NCBI GenBank assembly: GCA_013398295.1
Contig: VZSF01004856.1
Span: 458,822-522,821, forward strand
Direction: 5' to 3'
Length of the DNA stretch: 64,000 nucleotides
Origin: Chionis minor
Lineage: Eukaryota > Chordata > Aves > Charadriiformes > Chionididae
Under the pieces are notes generated by a model, which was not told the DNA's origin, searched no databases, and was given only the letters and a program-made list of their open reading frames with translations. Positions 10,801-22,797 of the stretch are shown one piece after another (position 1 is the first letter of the stretch; each line of letters begins with the position of its first letter). Made by a program: the position numbers and the translations under genes.

Positions 10801-13800
10801 CAACTGAACCACTAATCTGTGTCCTCTCTGCTTTCCTTCCTTGCAGATACCTGCTGGCAGCTTCTGGTCAAATGAGCCAGGTGGGGCTGTTATCTGCTCA
10901 CCTCTCAGAGGTGAAAACAGAGACATTGTCCTCTGTGTTTTCTTAAGTGGCATTTTCCAGCCACACCTGAGGACATGCTTGCAGGCTCCCAGTTTGCATG
11001 GTGGAGGAGGCTTCTCTGGAGGTCAGCACTGCAACTACTACTAGTGCACAGGCTACACATACCAAAGCTCTGGGATTTCATCCCAGCTTTGGATTTTATT
11101 CATGTCAGCTAAGAGTCAATTGCATTTTAGAGAACTCAGATCTGGATACACTGAACATTGGGTGTTTCATAGTTCTGATAAAGCCTAGTGGGTGGCATTT
11201 TGGGCTTAGCTGATATGATACAAATATGTTGGGAGGGTGTACAGACTTTTCTTTACTACGGCAAATCTGTTTTGTTTTTGACAACCAGTAGAAATACTGT
11301 TTCCATCAAAGATCGAATCGAAGTCAATCATCCTCAGTTAATGCGTCTGTCTGGTCAGAAAGCAGTGCTGATACTGACTTTGCTTCTGTTTCAGCTCTTT
11401 TCCCCCATCCTCCCTGTTCTGAGCAATCCAGCATGTATGAGCATCAAACTGCTATAACCTCTGGTCCTGTGGTTCAACTGGGTGTACTGTCAAAACAAAC
11501 TGCCTTCAAAAATGGGGCATCAAGGATTTTCTTAGGGTTCAGGCTTGATGTTCACATATCATATGTAGACACACCCCCTGCTACACCCATATCATGTGTA
11601 GACACCCCCCCTCACACCACATCCCGCACACACCTCCATTCATCACATTGCTGTCATTGGTGGACCCTAGACACTATTGTAACACAAATAATAAGGACAC
11701 ACTTAAGTTTGCTGATTATGGCATAAATTGATAGTGTTGTGGGCCATTTGAAACAAAGAAAGCAGGAGTTAAACATGGACAATTAGAGATCCACGTGAAC
11801 TTTCTTTGATAAGAGAAGGTGGAGCACAACAGTGCAACATAAATTTGCTGCATGTTCCCAGCCTCTTTTGCTGTCACCCCTTCCCCATTTGTACATACAC
11901 AATATATGAATGTAGCGCAGCTGTTACCTAATAATGTGCCATTCATCCAAAATGTTTCTGCTTCCCAGTCACTGCTGTAATTAACTACGTTGCAGAAGGG
12001 TACTAGCCTCTTCAGTCTGACCCGGAAAGAATAGCATTTCCTTGGATCAAAGCCTTGCTCTCCAACACTGCAACACTTAGAAGTTCTGGACTGAGAAGGA
12101 AGGTGTATCATTGTTAATTCTGTTTTTCAAGACAGTGCTTCAGAATGCTACACTCAGACATGGCCACAACTAGGACAAGGGATAGGCCCACCCAAGACCT
12201 CAGAACTGCGTTTTAACTTTGCTAAGTTTCAAGGAATTCTGTTTCTTGACTGACTTTTCACCATTCGTAGCCATTCCTCATTGCCTGATACTGAGTTGAA
12301 GGTCATAACAATCATTAAAAGGTGCACTATGTTACAGTTCCATATTTACAATAAGCAAAGACGCTTTGATCCCCAAAATATTTACACTTTATATTTGAGA
12401 CTGGAAAGGTTTAAGTCAATGAAATAATATTTAGAAACACTTAACAGCTAACTTCAGAATAAATAAAAATCCTGTGTCATCTCTTTCATTCTATTTCATG
12501 TTTTTTTCTCCCATTTTCTCTCTTTACTCTGCTTTCTGCTGTTATCTTCCAAAACTCCTCTGTTCTGAATGTATGACTTTTCCCTTAGATTGTCCTCGGC
12601 TCCTTGCATGACAACTAGATATAGCTCAAAAAGTAAATGATTTCTGGCAGAAAAGGGATCCAGGATCCTAAAAATCTTTTTTATGCTACCAGCTATATTT
12701 GAAAATACAGGATGGCAGAACAATTTGAAAACAACTTTATTTTACATTCTATGGAGATGCTACTTCCAGCTGCTTCCAATATTGATTAAAAATGTCATGT
12801 CCAACTCACTTGCCAGTCTTTGTCAAACTTGCTTTTGTATTGAAGCTCAAGTCTCAAGCAACTTGCAGATCTCTCTGGTTTATTACAGCTTACAGTAACG
12901 GTGTCCGCTTTCCAGAAGAAGGTCACATTTTCTGGTGGATGGGGCTTTACTAAAAAGAAGAGAAATCATGCTATAGTGTCATAACAAGAAGCACTTTGAA
13001 ATTAAAAATACTGTTATTCCTTCCTTGTCTCAATGTTTCTCTGAGTAGTAAGTGAAGAAGGTGGACTTTCTTCTTGGAGGACACACTTCTGTACCTGACC
13101 TCCCTATTAAACATCAAAATGGAGCTTAACACCATGACACTGCTCACCATTCGAGGTGCCACATTTAAAGGCAGATACAATCTCATGTCAGGAACCTATT
13201 GCAAGTACGTAAGGAAAGACTGTAGTCTTCTCATACTCGCTGCAGTCAAGAGAAAGGAGGAGGCTTCTTCATTGGAAAGAGACTGACAAATTCAGTACCA
13301 TAAAACCTACAAGACACACTTGTGCAGCTGCTGAAGGCTATGTGGGATATGGTGGGGCACCCGCAAAAAGCACTTGGTGCCCACCTGTGCACAACTGAAT
13401 CTACGCCCTCACTGTTTTCAGATGGTCTGAAGAGCACGCAATGGTTTGCTCTATGTAGCTGGTTGGTCTTCTGTAGTGGGGAATAAAGGGCCGAGAAGAG
13501 TGTTCCCTCCTTTCTCAATCCTTCTAGTTGTCTTTGCGTACTATGAAAAATCTGCTTTTCTGATTTGAAGTCTGATCATTGATAGCTGTGCTTTCTCACC
13601 TAACCCTTTTGAAATTCTTTTTACTATCAGTGGGTGTTTAGTAACCAAAATTCAAGGATCAGGCTGCAGCTTTCCATAATTTACCAGAAGTTGGTAAAAT
13701 TATGAGATAGAAAACTATTCTCAAAGTTAGATGTCTTGAGAGGTTTTTGTTTAGTCTCTTTTGCTAAAACATGATTAATAAATTCTAATAATGTCTTTGG

Positions 13801-16800
13801 AATGCATATATTTTTTCAGATAATTCTGCATTGTATATTTTCTGTGTGATTTTTATCAGAAAAAATATCTCCACTTTAAATGCTGTATCTATGTGCAATT
13901 CCAGATTTTTGTAAACTAATCTCACACTAGATGTGAAGTATGTAGTTGGGGGCAGGAGAGATTTAATAAAAACAGGAACACTCTCTCTCTACTAGTCAGA
14001 GGACATCTCTTTCACGCTAACAGACTGTACCAGAGTGACTCAACTAATTTCTATGGACATCTGATGATGGTTTCATGACAGCCTCTTGAATAAGAAGTAG
14101 TTTGCTGCCTCAAGTCTCATGGAAGGTGGCAAAAAAATGGAAGGTTAAAAATACAAGAAAAATCACACAGCCAACACTAAGACAAGAAACTATCAACTTT
14201 TATTCATTTTCCTGATATGAACACTGAGCAGGCCTGCAGTAGACTAAGCACACCCATGTATTTTAACTTTTTCATTCTGATTTTTAAACTGCATTTTGGG
14301 ACAAACCTAGCTGCCCCACATTAACTCACTTACCTGCAGCTGCCCACAGACTGGTGTAAAAACTGAAGAGAGCAAGGGATAAAAATCAACATGAAATAAA
14401 CATAGTTGTGGCACACACACAAATAACATTTTTTGCACCAATATAACTGATTTCTTCTCAAACTAAGGACAACTAGAGAATCAGTGGAGACCGTAGGACT
14501 ACCAAAGTAGTTGCCATACTTACTATAAAAATCAGATTTTAGTATTTTAGAAAAAAGCTCTTCACTTCCATTGCTGTTTCTGATAGACATGGCAAGGGTG
14601 GGTCCTTCTGTCTTAAAAAGACATCCAGAATTATAATCTTGATCCAATAAATAGGTGGGACATGGCTTCCAAACTTTGGTTTTCCCTTCATCAAATCTAT
14701 AAATTAAATAATATTGGTGAATGGAACAGTCTTATCAGTTAACACAAGTTAACTTTTTGCTACTGATCTTTCTTTTTTCTTTCTTTTTCTTCTTTTTTTT
14801 TTTTTTTCCCCTGCCCAAATGCTTCTGCCAAGGGAAGTCTGCATATGGAATTTCTTGAAGTAGCAAAGTAGCAAATTTCATAGTGGTGTGAGTGATTCAT
14901 TACCCAAACCTCACAGGCTTTCCAGCCCTGGGTTTTGATGCAGTCTGAAATTGTCAAGTTTCCTTCATGGTGGTGGTGTTCTTTTTTTTTCTAATAAGAG
15001 AATAACTTATGCAAACAGATGTTTTCATGAACCTGGTTCCAAGATTGTACTGCTAAAAGTTCTTTTATGTGTACCACTCTGAGAGAAAAGGGAAGATCCA
15101 GTGTTATGACTGTCTTTAACCAAAACATTAAATTTCTGTTAGTCATTAATGACATGACTTGATAAGGAAAATATACACACGTATGTGGAAAAAACTCTTT
15201 CAGTGGTGTAATTAGCATTAGCATTTAGCACAACAACAGAAGAGGGACAAATATTTCATATAATGTTTGTTGTGACTGTTCAGCTGGCTTTCTGATTTTT
15301 ATACTTCAGTAGCAGGTTGTGAAAATAAACAAGTTTCATGCTGGATGATTAACAAATGTTAAAAGCATTTTCAGGTACAGAAGAAAGAAGACTTAGATAG
15401 TTCAGCTGCCCAGAATAAATCCTTTAAGAAAAGAAGAATAGGCATTGTCAATACTCACGTATAAGAAAATGTCACATTCTCGCTAGGAAATAGTTCCCTT
15501 ACTGCCCATGTGATCTGCATCTTCTCATTATTGAAATTGATTATTGTGGTGTTGATGGCATCTTTCCAGCCTGCCCAGGACATTGACAGAGAATATGATT
15601 TCAGCAGTGGGTATGAAAAGCATCCCTTGACATTGGAAGGCAATCAGTATTTCAGAGATACGTATGCAATAGACTCGGATGATCATAAAATAAAAAGACA
15701 TAAGAATATCTAAAATGCAAGGAAACAAAGTAAAATAAACTAGAGAGGTTGAAACTAGAGTTCCAAAATAGCAAAATGAAAGCATGCGTACCAACACTAG
15801 AAAGAACCCCATGGTCCCTGGGACAAAAGATGTAGACTGGTTCATGTGCATGCAATGCATACGGCCTATACCTTGAGGCCAGCTTTCCCCGATGATAATT
15901 GCTAAGATTTTCTTGCTAAGGAAAACTATTTGGGAAGTAATTCCACATGGAACCTGTGTGCAAACTGTCATATGTTTACTGAAAGAAACAAGGGACTGAC
16001 ACCACAGGTCAAGACCAGGTCAAGACCCATAGGAACCCAGAGCAGATCAGCACAAGTAGGTGTACTGCATATTTGATCTATGGGGTTCTGGCCAATTTCA
16101 CCTTACAGACAAGAAGGATCATTTAATGTCCTCTGACTGCACAAAGATTTTATTTCCTTTCCTGACCTTGTCCTTCTTATAGCGCTTGCTAGGAACACAG
16201 GTATTTTAATTGTGTCCATCAGGATTCCACAATCAGACACTGAAGATAAACTTGACATTGAAAAACAAAGAAAATAAGAAGGTAGAAGGATTAGAAGTCC
16301 ATTCTATATCAAGGAGGACAAATTGTTTATTTGGTATTCTATAGGATGTGAAATTATATTTACTTGAATGAACAAAAAGGAAGAAAATGTATCTTGAATA
16401 TCAGCCAGAAATTTCTTGAGGGTAAAATTTGCAGACTGCCGTCTGGACACATGAAGTGTCTACCAATAAAAACTTTTGCTGGAATATTTCTGTCAAACAG
16501 GAGAATAGTGGAATATAGGTTGATTGCTGTCTACTGCTCTGGACTTTTAAAGGGGTTTAGAGGGGAAAAATTTTAAAACATTCTTTTCATTTCTTATGAG
16601 CTTTTCAGTGATACAGTGATCCTGAATGTTCATGGGAATCAGGACTACCTATCCTGATTCTGCTCTTACGCAAGAGGAGGACTTGAAGCCAACTCCTCCA
16701 TCTCCTAACTAATGCCTGCAGGCTTGTTCTGTATTGTTTTCTCAAACTGAAAATCTCACATATTTTTCTGAAGAATAGAGAAGTCAGTACTATTATATGC

Positions 16801-19800
16801 TGAAGCAAAAACAGAACTTCAAACCTCAAAAGCCATTATAAAATGCAATTTATCCAGCCAGTTCTACTTATTTTACAAGAGACTACCTAGCCTTGTTTCT
16901 GAACTCCTCAGGCCCTTTGTAAGACCACTCAGCAGGTCTATGAGATGATCTTGTCTTTAACTACAGCCACTAAGAAATATGATGGCAAGGTGCCTAACAG
17001 TGGATTCTTGGTCTGCAAATGTACTGACACATTTTAATTTTTATGAACTAACTTCTAGCATGGTTGTGCTGTGCACTGTATTGTGTTATGCTTAGTGTAA
17101 CTGAAATCTGTATGACTATTTGGGCTTAGATTTTCTATAAAGATAGTTAAACATATATTTAATGCATATTTGAGTGTATAATTACACATTCTCCATCTTT
17201 AAAGAAAATTAAAGTTATAAAAAAAAAAAAAGTTAGTGAATGAAGAATACTATACTGTCCTGAGACCATTTTTATGAGTATAGAATGAATCTTTTCAATT
17301 CTCTTTAGAAGCAGCAAAATATGTACCTTCCACTTTTTGATAATTAGTCTCATTTCTCTTATTTCTGCTTTGAGAAAGAACTGCTAATGCTCCTGCTTCA
17401 ATTATGAAAATAAAAACAGGAAGAGTACTTGCTTTCTTAATCACCTTTTTTCAAGGATAAACAATTTCAAAATTAATTTGTTTCTGTGTGCACAATAGTT
17501 TAGTACAACGACAGATGACAAAATTGCTGTTTGTAGGGCATGGTTTTGAATCAATGTTTAAGTCAAAAATGAATTAAATTCTTCAGTTTAATCTCAGGAG
17601 GTGGCTTAACATCTCTGCAGAGGGCTGTGCACACACATCTTCCTGAGCTTGATGAAAAGATTCCAAATTGGCTACGTGCTAAGTAGAGAGGCATGCAATA
17701 TCAACAATAAGACATAACAAAGAGTGGGTATCTGAGAGTCCTACCTGCGACATAGCCAACTAATCCAGGCTGTGGCAGGACCCTCACCAGAGGAAGGGTG
17801 CCAGCTCAAAACCCTCACTTGGACTTGGGCACCCGGGCAGCCCCATTGAAAAACACAGCAGTGATTTTTCCATTATTTGGAGGGTGGGCTCAACACCCTG
17901 CCTTGATCCCATTGCTCTCTGGCTGTGAGGTTGCAGCAGTTGGCCCAGGATGTGAAAGGTCTGCTTGCATTGATTTCTAGTGTTAAGCAAATGGTGCAGA
18001 TTGGATTTATCTGTAAGACTGGTCTCAGGTTGCTCAGTACAGTAGAGCTGGGCAGTATAAATAACTTTTTTTTTTTTTTTTTGAATTGGTGGAATTAACA
18101 CAGATAGCACCGGTTCATAAATTGTGAGAGAGAGCACACAGAATTTGCTCATGCAAATTTTTTTTTATACAACTTAGAAAAACTGTGATGCCAATATTTT
18201 CACTGAATTTGCCTTTCAAACAGGCAATGCATGCTGAGGAAGCTCCTTGAACCTGTGACTGTATCCCTCAAGCCTGACATTACCGGCAAAGAAATGAAAG
18301 ACCAAGACAGTAAAGATTTTGATAAAGTAACAACCCATCCTTCCCTCTCTGTACAGACCAACTCTTAAAATCCTTGTTCAGGCTGCCATATTTCCCCTCA
18401 ATTCCAACATGCAAAAAGGACACCAGCATCAAAACACTGAATCCAATAAAGTTCCTTTGCTCAAGTGTTTGATCTCTTCAGACTTGAAGTGGTTTAGTTG
18501 AGATGTGGTTTGCTCTAGAGATGGATAACAAGGAAACCAGATGGACCGCATGGGATTTCCACACACTAAGAATTGGACACTAAGTAAAACTTGAGAGTAT
18601 GAACTGACTGGCCTGTTTGGAAGGCAACAAAAGCCATCAATTCATTCTGATCCTTGGACAACAGTCATTATTCTCTATTTTTCAGTTGTATTATGATAGC
18701 TCTATACTACTTATTAGAGGCTGCAATTAAGAGATGCTCACTAACTCCTGGGTTTGGCAATGCATTTTTAATTTTTTTTTGAATGACAGAGAAGAATATC
18801 AGTTTGTCTCCAGTCCTGCACTCATTTGTGGATGAAGTTTGCACACTCAGAGTAGCCCACTTGACTTCAGCAGGATTATTCAGAGTGCATCAACTTAAAC
18901 ACAGATATAAATCTTTCTAGGATCAGATCCTTTTTCTGCAAAAAACCTACACATTATGAAGTGGAACACTGGGATTTTAACATTTAAATATAAACTCCAA
19001 CAACTGCAGTTATTTATGTGCTAAAATGGAATGTAATACATTAGTAAATACTTAAAAAACAAATAGAACCCTTTAATAGAAATGGAACAAAAATTGTAAT
19101 AAACTATCTGATGATATATACACATTCTTTCCTGCATTCTAGCTTTTAAGAACTTCATAAGAAATCAGTCTTAACATAATTAACAAGCTATGTAGGACAG
19201 AAAAGGCTTTCCCAATCTTTTATTATTAACAACTGTACTTCTAGAGCTCTAGTCAGGGTAATTCTCTATTGTGCTTTCTGATTTCATGAGTTTTGTAGCC
19301 TTTTTGAATGCGTCATGTTTTGCATTTTGTGTAAGTGTTCAGTAAACATTTGCATGCATCTTTTCAAATTATACCATGTCTGTGTAGTGAAATGAACATT
19401 TCAATATGTAAAGGCGCATAGCCTAAGTGAAGTTTGTGAAATTTGGATTAAAATGACATCAAATCTCTTGCGGATTTGTATGTACAATACATACAATCCT
19501 CTGAAACATGGTATTTCCTTCTGATTATCTTTCCTTTGCCTTTAACTGAAAATATGTTTAGTTTCTTTTTTTTTTTTTTCCTTGGAAGCACCTATACTTC
19601 TGGAGGCAGAATCATTCCTATCTTTGTTAATGGAAAGAGATAAAGAGAATAGAGGGGACCATTTGCCTCCCTTCCTTTGTGATGGAATTTTTATGAATCC
19701 TCCTGTAACACCATGGATCTTTCTCAGCTAATGTGCCAGTTTTTTCACAGTAATAGTAATTATTTAATGCATTCTTCTTTTCATGATCCTAGATGCACAC

Positions 19801-21886
19801 AACAGACCACAATAATAAATTTATCATTATTCTTTTTATTATGATAATTGGTAGATGGAAAGGTCAAAAATATTATGCAGAGACAGTCACCGGGGCTAAA
19901 AAGGAGTGGCAGCAATTTTCTGTCTGAGGATGGCCTGCTGGTGTAGCTAGGTATGCGGTATGTTGCAGTGCTGTAGGACACATGCTAGTGCTCTGGAGCA
20001 TGAGCTTCAGAGAGAATTATCCAAGTCTACGTCTTTGGTAAAACCAGAGGGAGACTGGTTGGGCTCCACACAAGACTTTAACCTCACAGGCACTGCTAGG
20101 CACCTAGCTATTCTCAGGACAGAGAAGCATGGAAAATACCACTATGGTGGGTGGAGAAATTACTTTTACAGGGGGGAAAAAAAAGAAATTTCCTTGAGCA
20201 AAAAACTATGTAGACACAACCATGAGCAAGAATGTGAGTGAGTATATTCCACCTTGAAGCCACTTTTCAAAGTTTATTACTGAGAAAAAGTACTATTGAA
20301 GGGGAACATCGTAAAAAGGTTGAATATCATGGAACAGATAAAAAAAAAAAAAGAAAAAGTAGAGACAGAATGTCAATCTGCAAAGATAACAGAATGGAAC
20401 ATGCATGTACTGGAACAGTTGCAAACTCATTGAAACATAACAAAGAAGAAAAACCACTTTTGATTTCCTTACACTGATGAAACCTGATAAGTAACCACAT
20501 GTTGAACTCCCACATATTGCAGCACACTCTATAGAAACTACCGGAGAACAAGACCCAGATCTGAGCCTACAGTCTTTAGTTACCCTTAATACTACTCATC
20601 TATGAGAATAGTGTTATTTCATTAATAGGAACACTTGTAGGCGAATGTGCAACTCCCTGAGCACAAGACTGCTGAATTGAATGCACAGAATAGAGACTGA
20701 ATAGAAAACCTCTTTTCAAGAAAAGGAATGGGCCAGCAAGAGAGAGTTTTTTAATAGAAATTTTGAGGTGAAGCATAATCCTTATAGCATACTTCTTATA
20801 GCCCATCAAACTGTGTTTTTGTTTCAGATCATCAACCATTGCTAGGCTTCACCACACTGTGCATCAAATAAGCACCACAACTCAAATTTTCAGCTTTTGT
20901 TCTACTAAAGTCATCCCATCAGTTCGGCATGGGTATAGGTGGTTGCCACCTCAGGACAAGGAAGAGTCATGTCCCCTCACAGGAGAGCCAGTGGCTCACA
21001 GGAGCAATTAGCTCTAGAGAATCAGCTGTTTCTGCATTGCCTGAAAATGGTACTTACCATACACACAACAGAGAGCTAATTTATAGGTTGATGAGGGCAA
21101 ACTTTAAAGTATTTCTTTCCCCTTATAAAATTAACAACAAGGAACTTGTGATAAATTAGCAAGAGTGAAGATTAGATTAGCGGTCTATGTGTTAGGCTTT
21201 ATGATTGATTTCTGTACGAATCCATTTATCTTTGGCAAACTATAAGTAGTGGCACTGCAGATAAACACATGAAATAGGGATGTTCTTATATTTAGGTAGC
21301 GAAATAACCAGTCTTTAATTTGTTTATTAATTTTGCTCTTTAATAGTATTTTTACATTGACACTTTCTCAGGCACAAGATATTGCTGGATTTTTTTCCAT
21401 CATATTCATTCTTCCAGAGTATGAAGCAGTGAAGTCTTACCTGGAATCTATTTTATCCATCTTTGTTCAATGTGGAGGCTAGTCTTTTTCAGATGGAGTC
21501 TACTCTGTTACTAGCCATAGTAAGTGGTCCTGCTTAAAGAATTGAGTATTTCTCTTTTTAACAGTAGATACAATCTTACCAAGTTCTACCTTGATTTTTA
21601 ATCAGAAAACTTCCATGAAAATTTGTTATTACCATCATATTTTTGTTTTTAAATCAACTTTCATCTCTATTGGATATTAATTTCTGTTTTATTGATTCCT
21701 TTCACCAAAAAAAGTGCTGAATATTGTGACACATGAAGTAAAGTATGCACAGAAATATTACTAATTAATATATCAATTTCTTAAATAAATATCTGTGGAT
21801 TTGAACTTACCAGGAGATTGTGACTGAGAAGCCACCAGGTTGCCCAGTGTGAAGATCATCGAACATGCTTGAAAGATGAGTCTCAT
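7573..21886 (-). CDS. CRLF2: CRLF2 (TSLP receptor chain), complete, eight coding exons
   Basis: Type I cytokine receptor subunit; in mammals it binds TSLP together with IL7R and signals through JAK/STAT5. Eight exons (76, 112, 173, 140, 163, 115, 85 and 270 nt) join without a phase error into 377 codons plus stop; the human protein has 371 residues. Layout: signal peptide ~1-23, D1 ~27-120 with C75 and C88 spaced as in human, D2 ~121-222, transmembrane helix ~234-256, box 1 267-273 (PAIPDPK), then GNFQEW and a tail ending in NDDMYVML with Y374 three residues from the end, as in human. Sequons lie at N32, N57, N105, N128, N204 and N217. The WSXWS box is degenerate (SSDWEA, 206-211), as in human (PSDWSE). 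All donors are GT and all acceptors AG. Introns from 5' to 3' are about 6.2, 0.76, 1.6, 0.72, 2.0, 1.0 and 0.84 kb. Identity rests on motif and exon-phase agreement; ligand use in birds is inference. Confidence 0.93.
8680..8764 (-). CDS. CRLF2: CRLF2 exon 7: box 1
   Basis: It encodes residues 260-288: LRKSVMPAIPDPK, then YIFADLF and GNFQ. The proline-rich IPDPK is box 1, the JAK docking site of type I receptors (JAK1 is reported for mammalian CRLF2). The acceptor is TTTTCAG and the donor GTAAAC. It enters with one base completing Arg260 and leaves in phase 0. Confidence 0.95.
9794..9908 (-). CDS. CRLF2: CRLF2 exon 6: transmembrane segment
   Basis: It encodes residues 222-260. A short polar juxtamembrane stretch (SCNDDIKSQPNT) is followed by an uninterrupted hydrophobic helix of about 23 residues rich in Leu, Val, Ile and Met, then the basic stop-transfer KWQR. 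The acceptor is CCTAG and the donor GTAAAT. The phase (2 nt in, 2 nt out) matches both neighbours. Confidence 0.93.
11555..11620. repeat. 33-bp tandem duplication in CRLF2 intron 5
   Basis: Two adjacent 33-bp units, each starting CATATCAT and running into a TGTAGACAC...CCCC segment (11555-11587 and 11588-11620), differ at a few bases. The repeat lies inside the intron between CRLF2 exons 5 and 6. It is a two-copy minisatellite seed and may vary in copy number. Confidence 0.75.
11928..12090 (-). CDS. CRLF2: CRLF2 exon 5: D2 second half with degenerate WSXWS
   Basis: It encodes residues 168-222. KCYSFRVRLK matches the human KCYSFWVRVK strand. The WSXWS position reads YSSDWEAETFW, keeping only the second Trp of the motif, like human CRLF2. 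Sequons NYS (N204) and NGT (N217) lie next to it. The acceptor is CTTCTCAG and the donor GTAACA. The exon starts in phase 0 and ends with one base that makes Asp222 with exon 6. Confidence 0.93.
12810..12949 (-). CDS. CRLF2: CRLF2 exon 4: D2 first half
   Basis: It encodes residues 121-167. The opening IKPHPPENVTF corresponds to the D1-D2 hinge (human LKPSSP...). VTVSC, LELQYKSKFDKDWQ follows the human VTVTC...YEVQYRSPFDTEWQ. The acceptor is CTTTTTAG and the donor GTGAGT. A sequon NVT is at N128. The exon enters with two bases completing Ile121 and leaves in phase 0. Confidence 0.93.
14524..14696 (-). CDS. CRLF2: CRLF2 exon 3: D1 second half
   Basis: It encodes residues 63-121. CPTYLL then SGC gives the C75-C88 pair with the same 13-residue spacing as human CRLF2 (CTNYLL...SGC). 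The following SIRN is also shared. A sequon NGS lies at N105. The donor is a perfect GTAAGT; the acceptor is TTTATAG. One base in and one base out fit exons 2 and 4. Confidence 0.93.
14768..14810. repeat. pyrimidine tract (T-rich) in CRLF2 intron 2
   Basis: Interrupted run of T and C on plus (purine-rich on the coding strand), ending in CCCC. It lies just 5' of exon 3 on the transcript, about 70 bp upstream of its acceptor, where the coding strand is A- and G-rich. It is too far and of the wrong base content to act as that acceptor's polypyrimidine tract. Confidence 0.8.
15459..15570 (-). CDS. CRLF2: CRLF2 exon 2: D1 first half
   Basis: It encodes residues 26-63. The strand pattern IINFNNEKMQITW followed by NVTFSY parallels human IIYFNLETVQVTW...NLTFHY. 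Two sequons (N32, N57) are present. The acceptor CCTGGGCAG has only a moderate pyrimidine tract; I chose it because it alone gives the 2-nt phase needed to join exon 1. The donor is GTGAGT. Confidence 0.9.
15571..21810 (-). other. CRLF2: CRLF2 intron 1 (about 6.2 kb)
   Basis: The longest intron of the gene. It is AT-rich with several mononucleotide runs (17219-17231 A, 18066-18082 T, 20340-20351 A). I see no CR1 terminus, no exon with matching phase and no RNA gene in it. First introns often carry enhancers, but nothing here identifies one. Confidence 0.75.
18066..18082. repeat. poly(T) run
   Basis: An uninterrupted run of 17 thymines in CRLF2 intron 1, a poly(A) run on the coding strand. 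Confidence 0.9.
21811..21886 (-). CDS. CRLF2: CRLF2 exon 1: start codon and signal peptide
   Basis: ATG at 21886 begins MRLIF, followed by a hydrophobic core (MIFTLGNLVA) and a polar end (SQSQSP), a plausible secretory signal of about 23 residues. The donor is a perfect GTAAGT after one base of codon 26, which makes Gly with GC from exon 2. No earlier in-frame ATG seems needed. Signal peptides diverge fast, so the support here is phase, composition and position. Confidence 0.85.
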
Positions 21887-22110
21887 GGTTGGAATGACAC
21901 AAGACGCTGTGAAGAGATGAGTAATCATAATTTCTGGGCTTTACTGTTTGATCACTTTATACCAGAGGCTGGGGGGAACTGGAGGAAATGACTACAGGAA
22001 ATAAAAAATTGTCATATCGCTATCTATAAACAAATCATAAATGCAGGACTTCAGAATGCACACCTTCTTCATACTGTGTTAAAAAATAAAGGAAAATTTC
22101 TCAGAATATG
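21887..22110 (-). promoter_or_regulatory. CRLF2: candidate CRLF2 promoter with TATA-like box
   Basis: On the minus strand TATAAA occurs at 21961-21956, about 70 bp before the ATG, which would place a start site near 21930. Upstream are ETS-type TTCC cores (on minus, around 21975-22000) and a TTCTCAGAA palindrome at 22098-22106 that fits the STAT consensus TTCN3GAA. A CAG preceded by pyrimidines about 20 bp before the ATG could also be a 3' splice site, in which case the real promoter lies further upstream. Confidence 0.4.
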
Positions 22111-22540
22111 AGTATCTCTTTTGTCAGTACTTTACTTTTCACAGCTCTATCAGAGGTGACCATAGCCCTGATCCAAATGAGGACCAGCAAGCTGTGCATA
22201 GCTGTGGCCATATCATGTCATGGATGAAGACACTGATCTGAAAGTGCTCAAGGACCTGAGGGTATGAGAGTTTCAAACAGTCTGCCTCTTCTCCTGCAAA
22301 CCAGGACCTGTTCCTACCAGCAGGTATTTATACTACCACTCCACATGCCTGGTGCACCTCAGCTGGCTTGAGCCACTTCTGTCCACAGATCAGAGGCAGA
22401 AATTGTTGACCATTTTGTGACAGAGAGAGCTGAGCTGCCAGGGGTAGGGAGGCTATTACATAAAGGGTAGCACGAGGATGAATTTCCTCCTGTGTTACTT
22501 GAACACGTCTATGCTGCTATAGCTTCCATATATACAAATG

Positions 22541-22797
22541 GCCTCAAGTGACACCAGGGGAGGTTTAGATCGGATATTACAAAAAATTTCTTCACTGAAA
22601 AGATTATCAAGCATTGGAACAGGCTGTCCAGGGAAGTGGTTGAGTCACTATCCCTGGAGTTATTTAAAAGACGGGTAGACGTGGTGCAAAGGGACATGGT
22701 TTAGTCATGGTTTTGGCAGTGTTAGGTTGATGGTTGGACTCGATGATCTTAAAGGTCCCTTCCAACCTAGACAATTCCATGATTCTATGATTCTGTA
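22541..22797 (+). repeat. CR1 LINE 3'-end fragment
   Basis: Plus-oriented CR1 tail: the segment reading as 'cattggaacaggctgtccagggaagtgg' and the final 'gacc..tccaacc' block followed by ATTCCATGATTCTATGATTCTG. It is 5'-truncated to about 260 bp. It lies roughly 650 bp upstream of the CRLF2 start. Confidence 0.93.

Noticed and set aside
15528..15971. 147-codon minus open frame overlapping CRLF2 exon 2
   Set aside because: It uses a different reading frame from the CRLF2 exon. The CRLF2 frame is fixed by phase with exons 1 and 3 and by homology, so this is coincidental.
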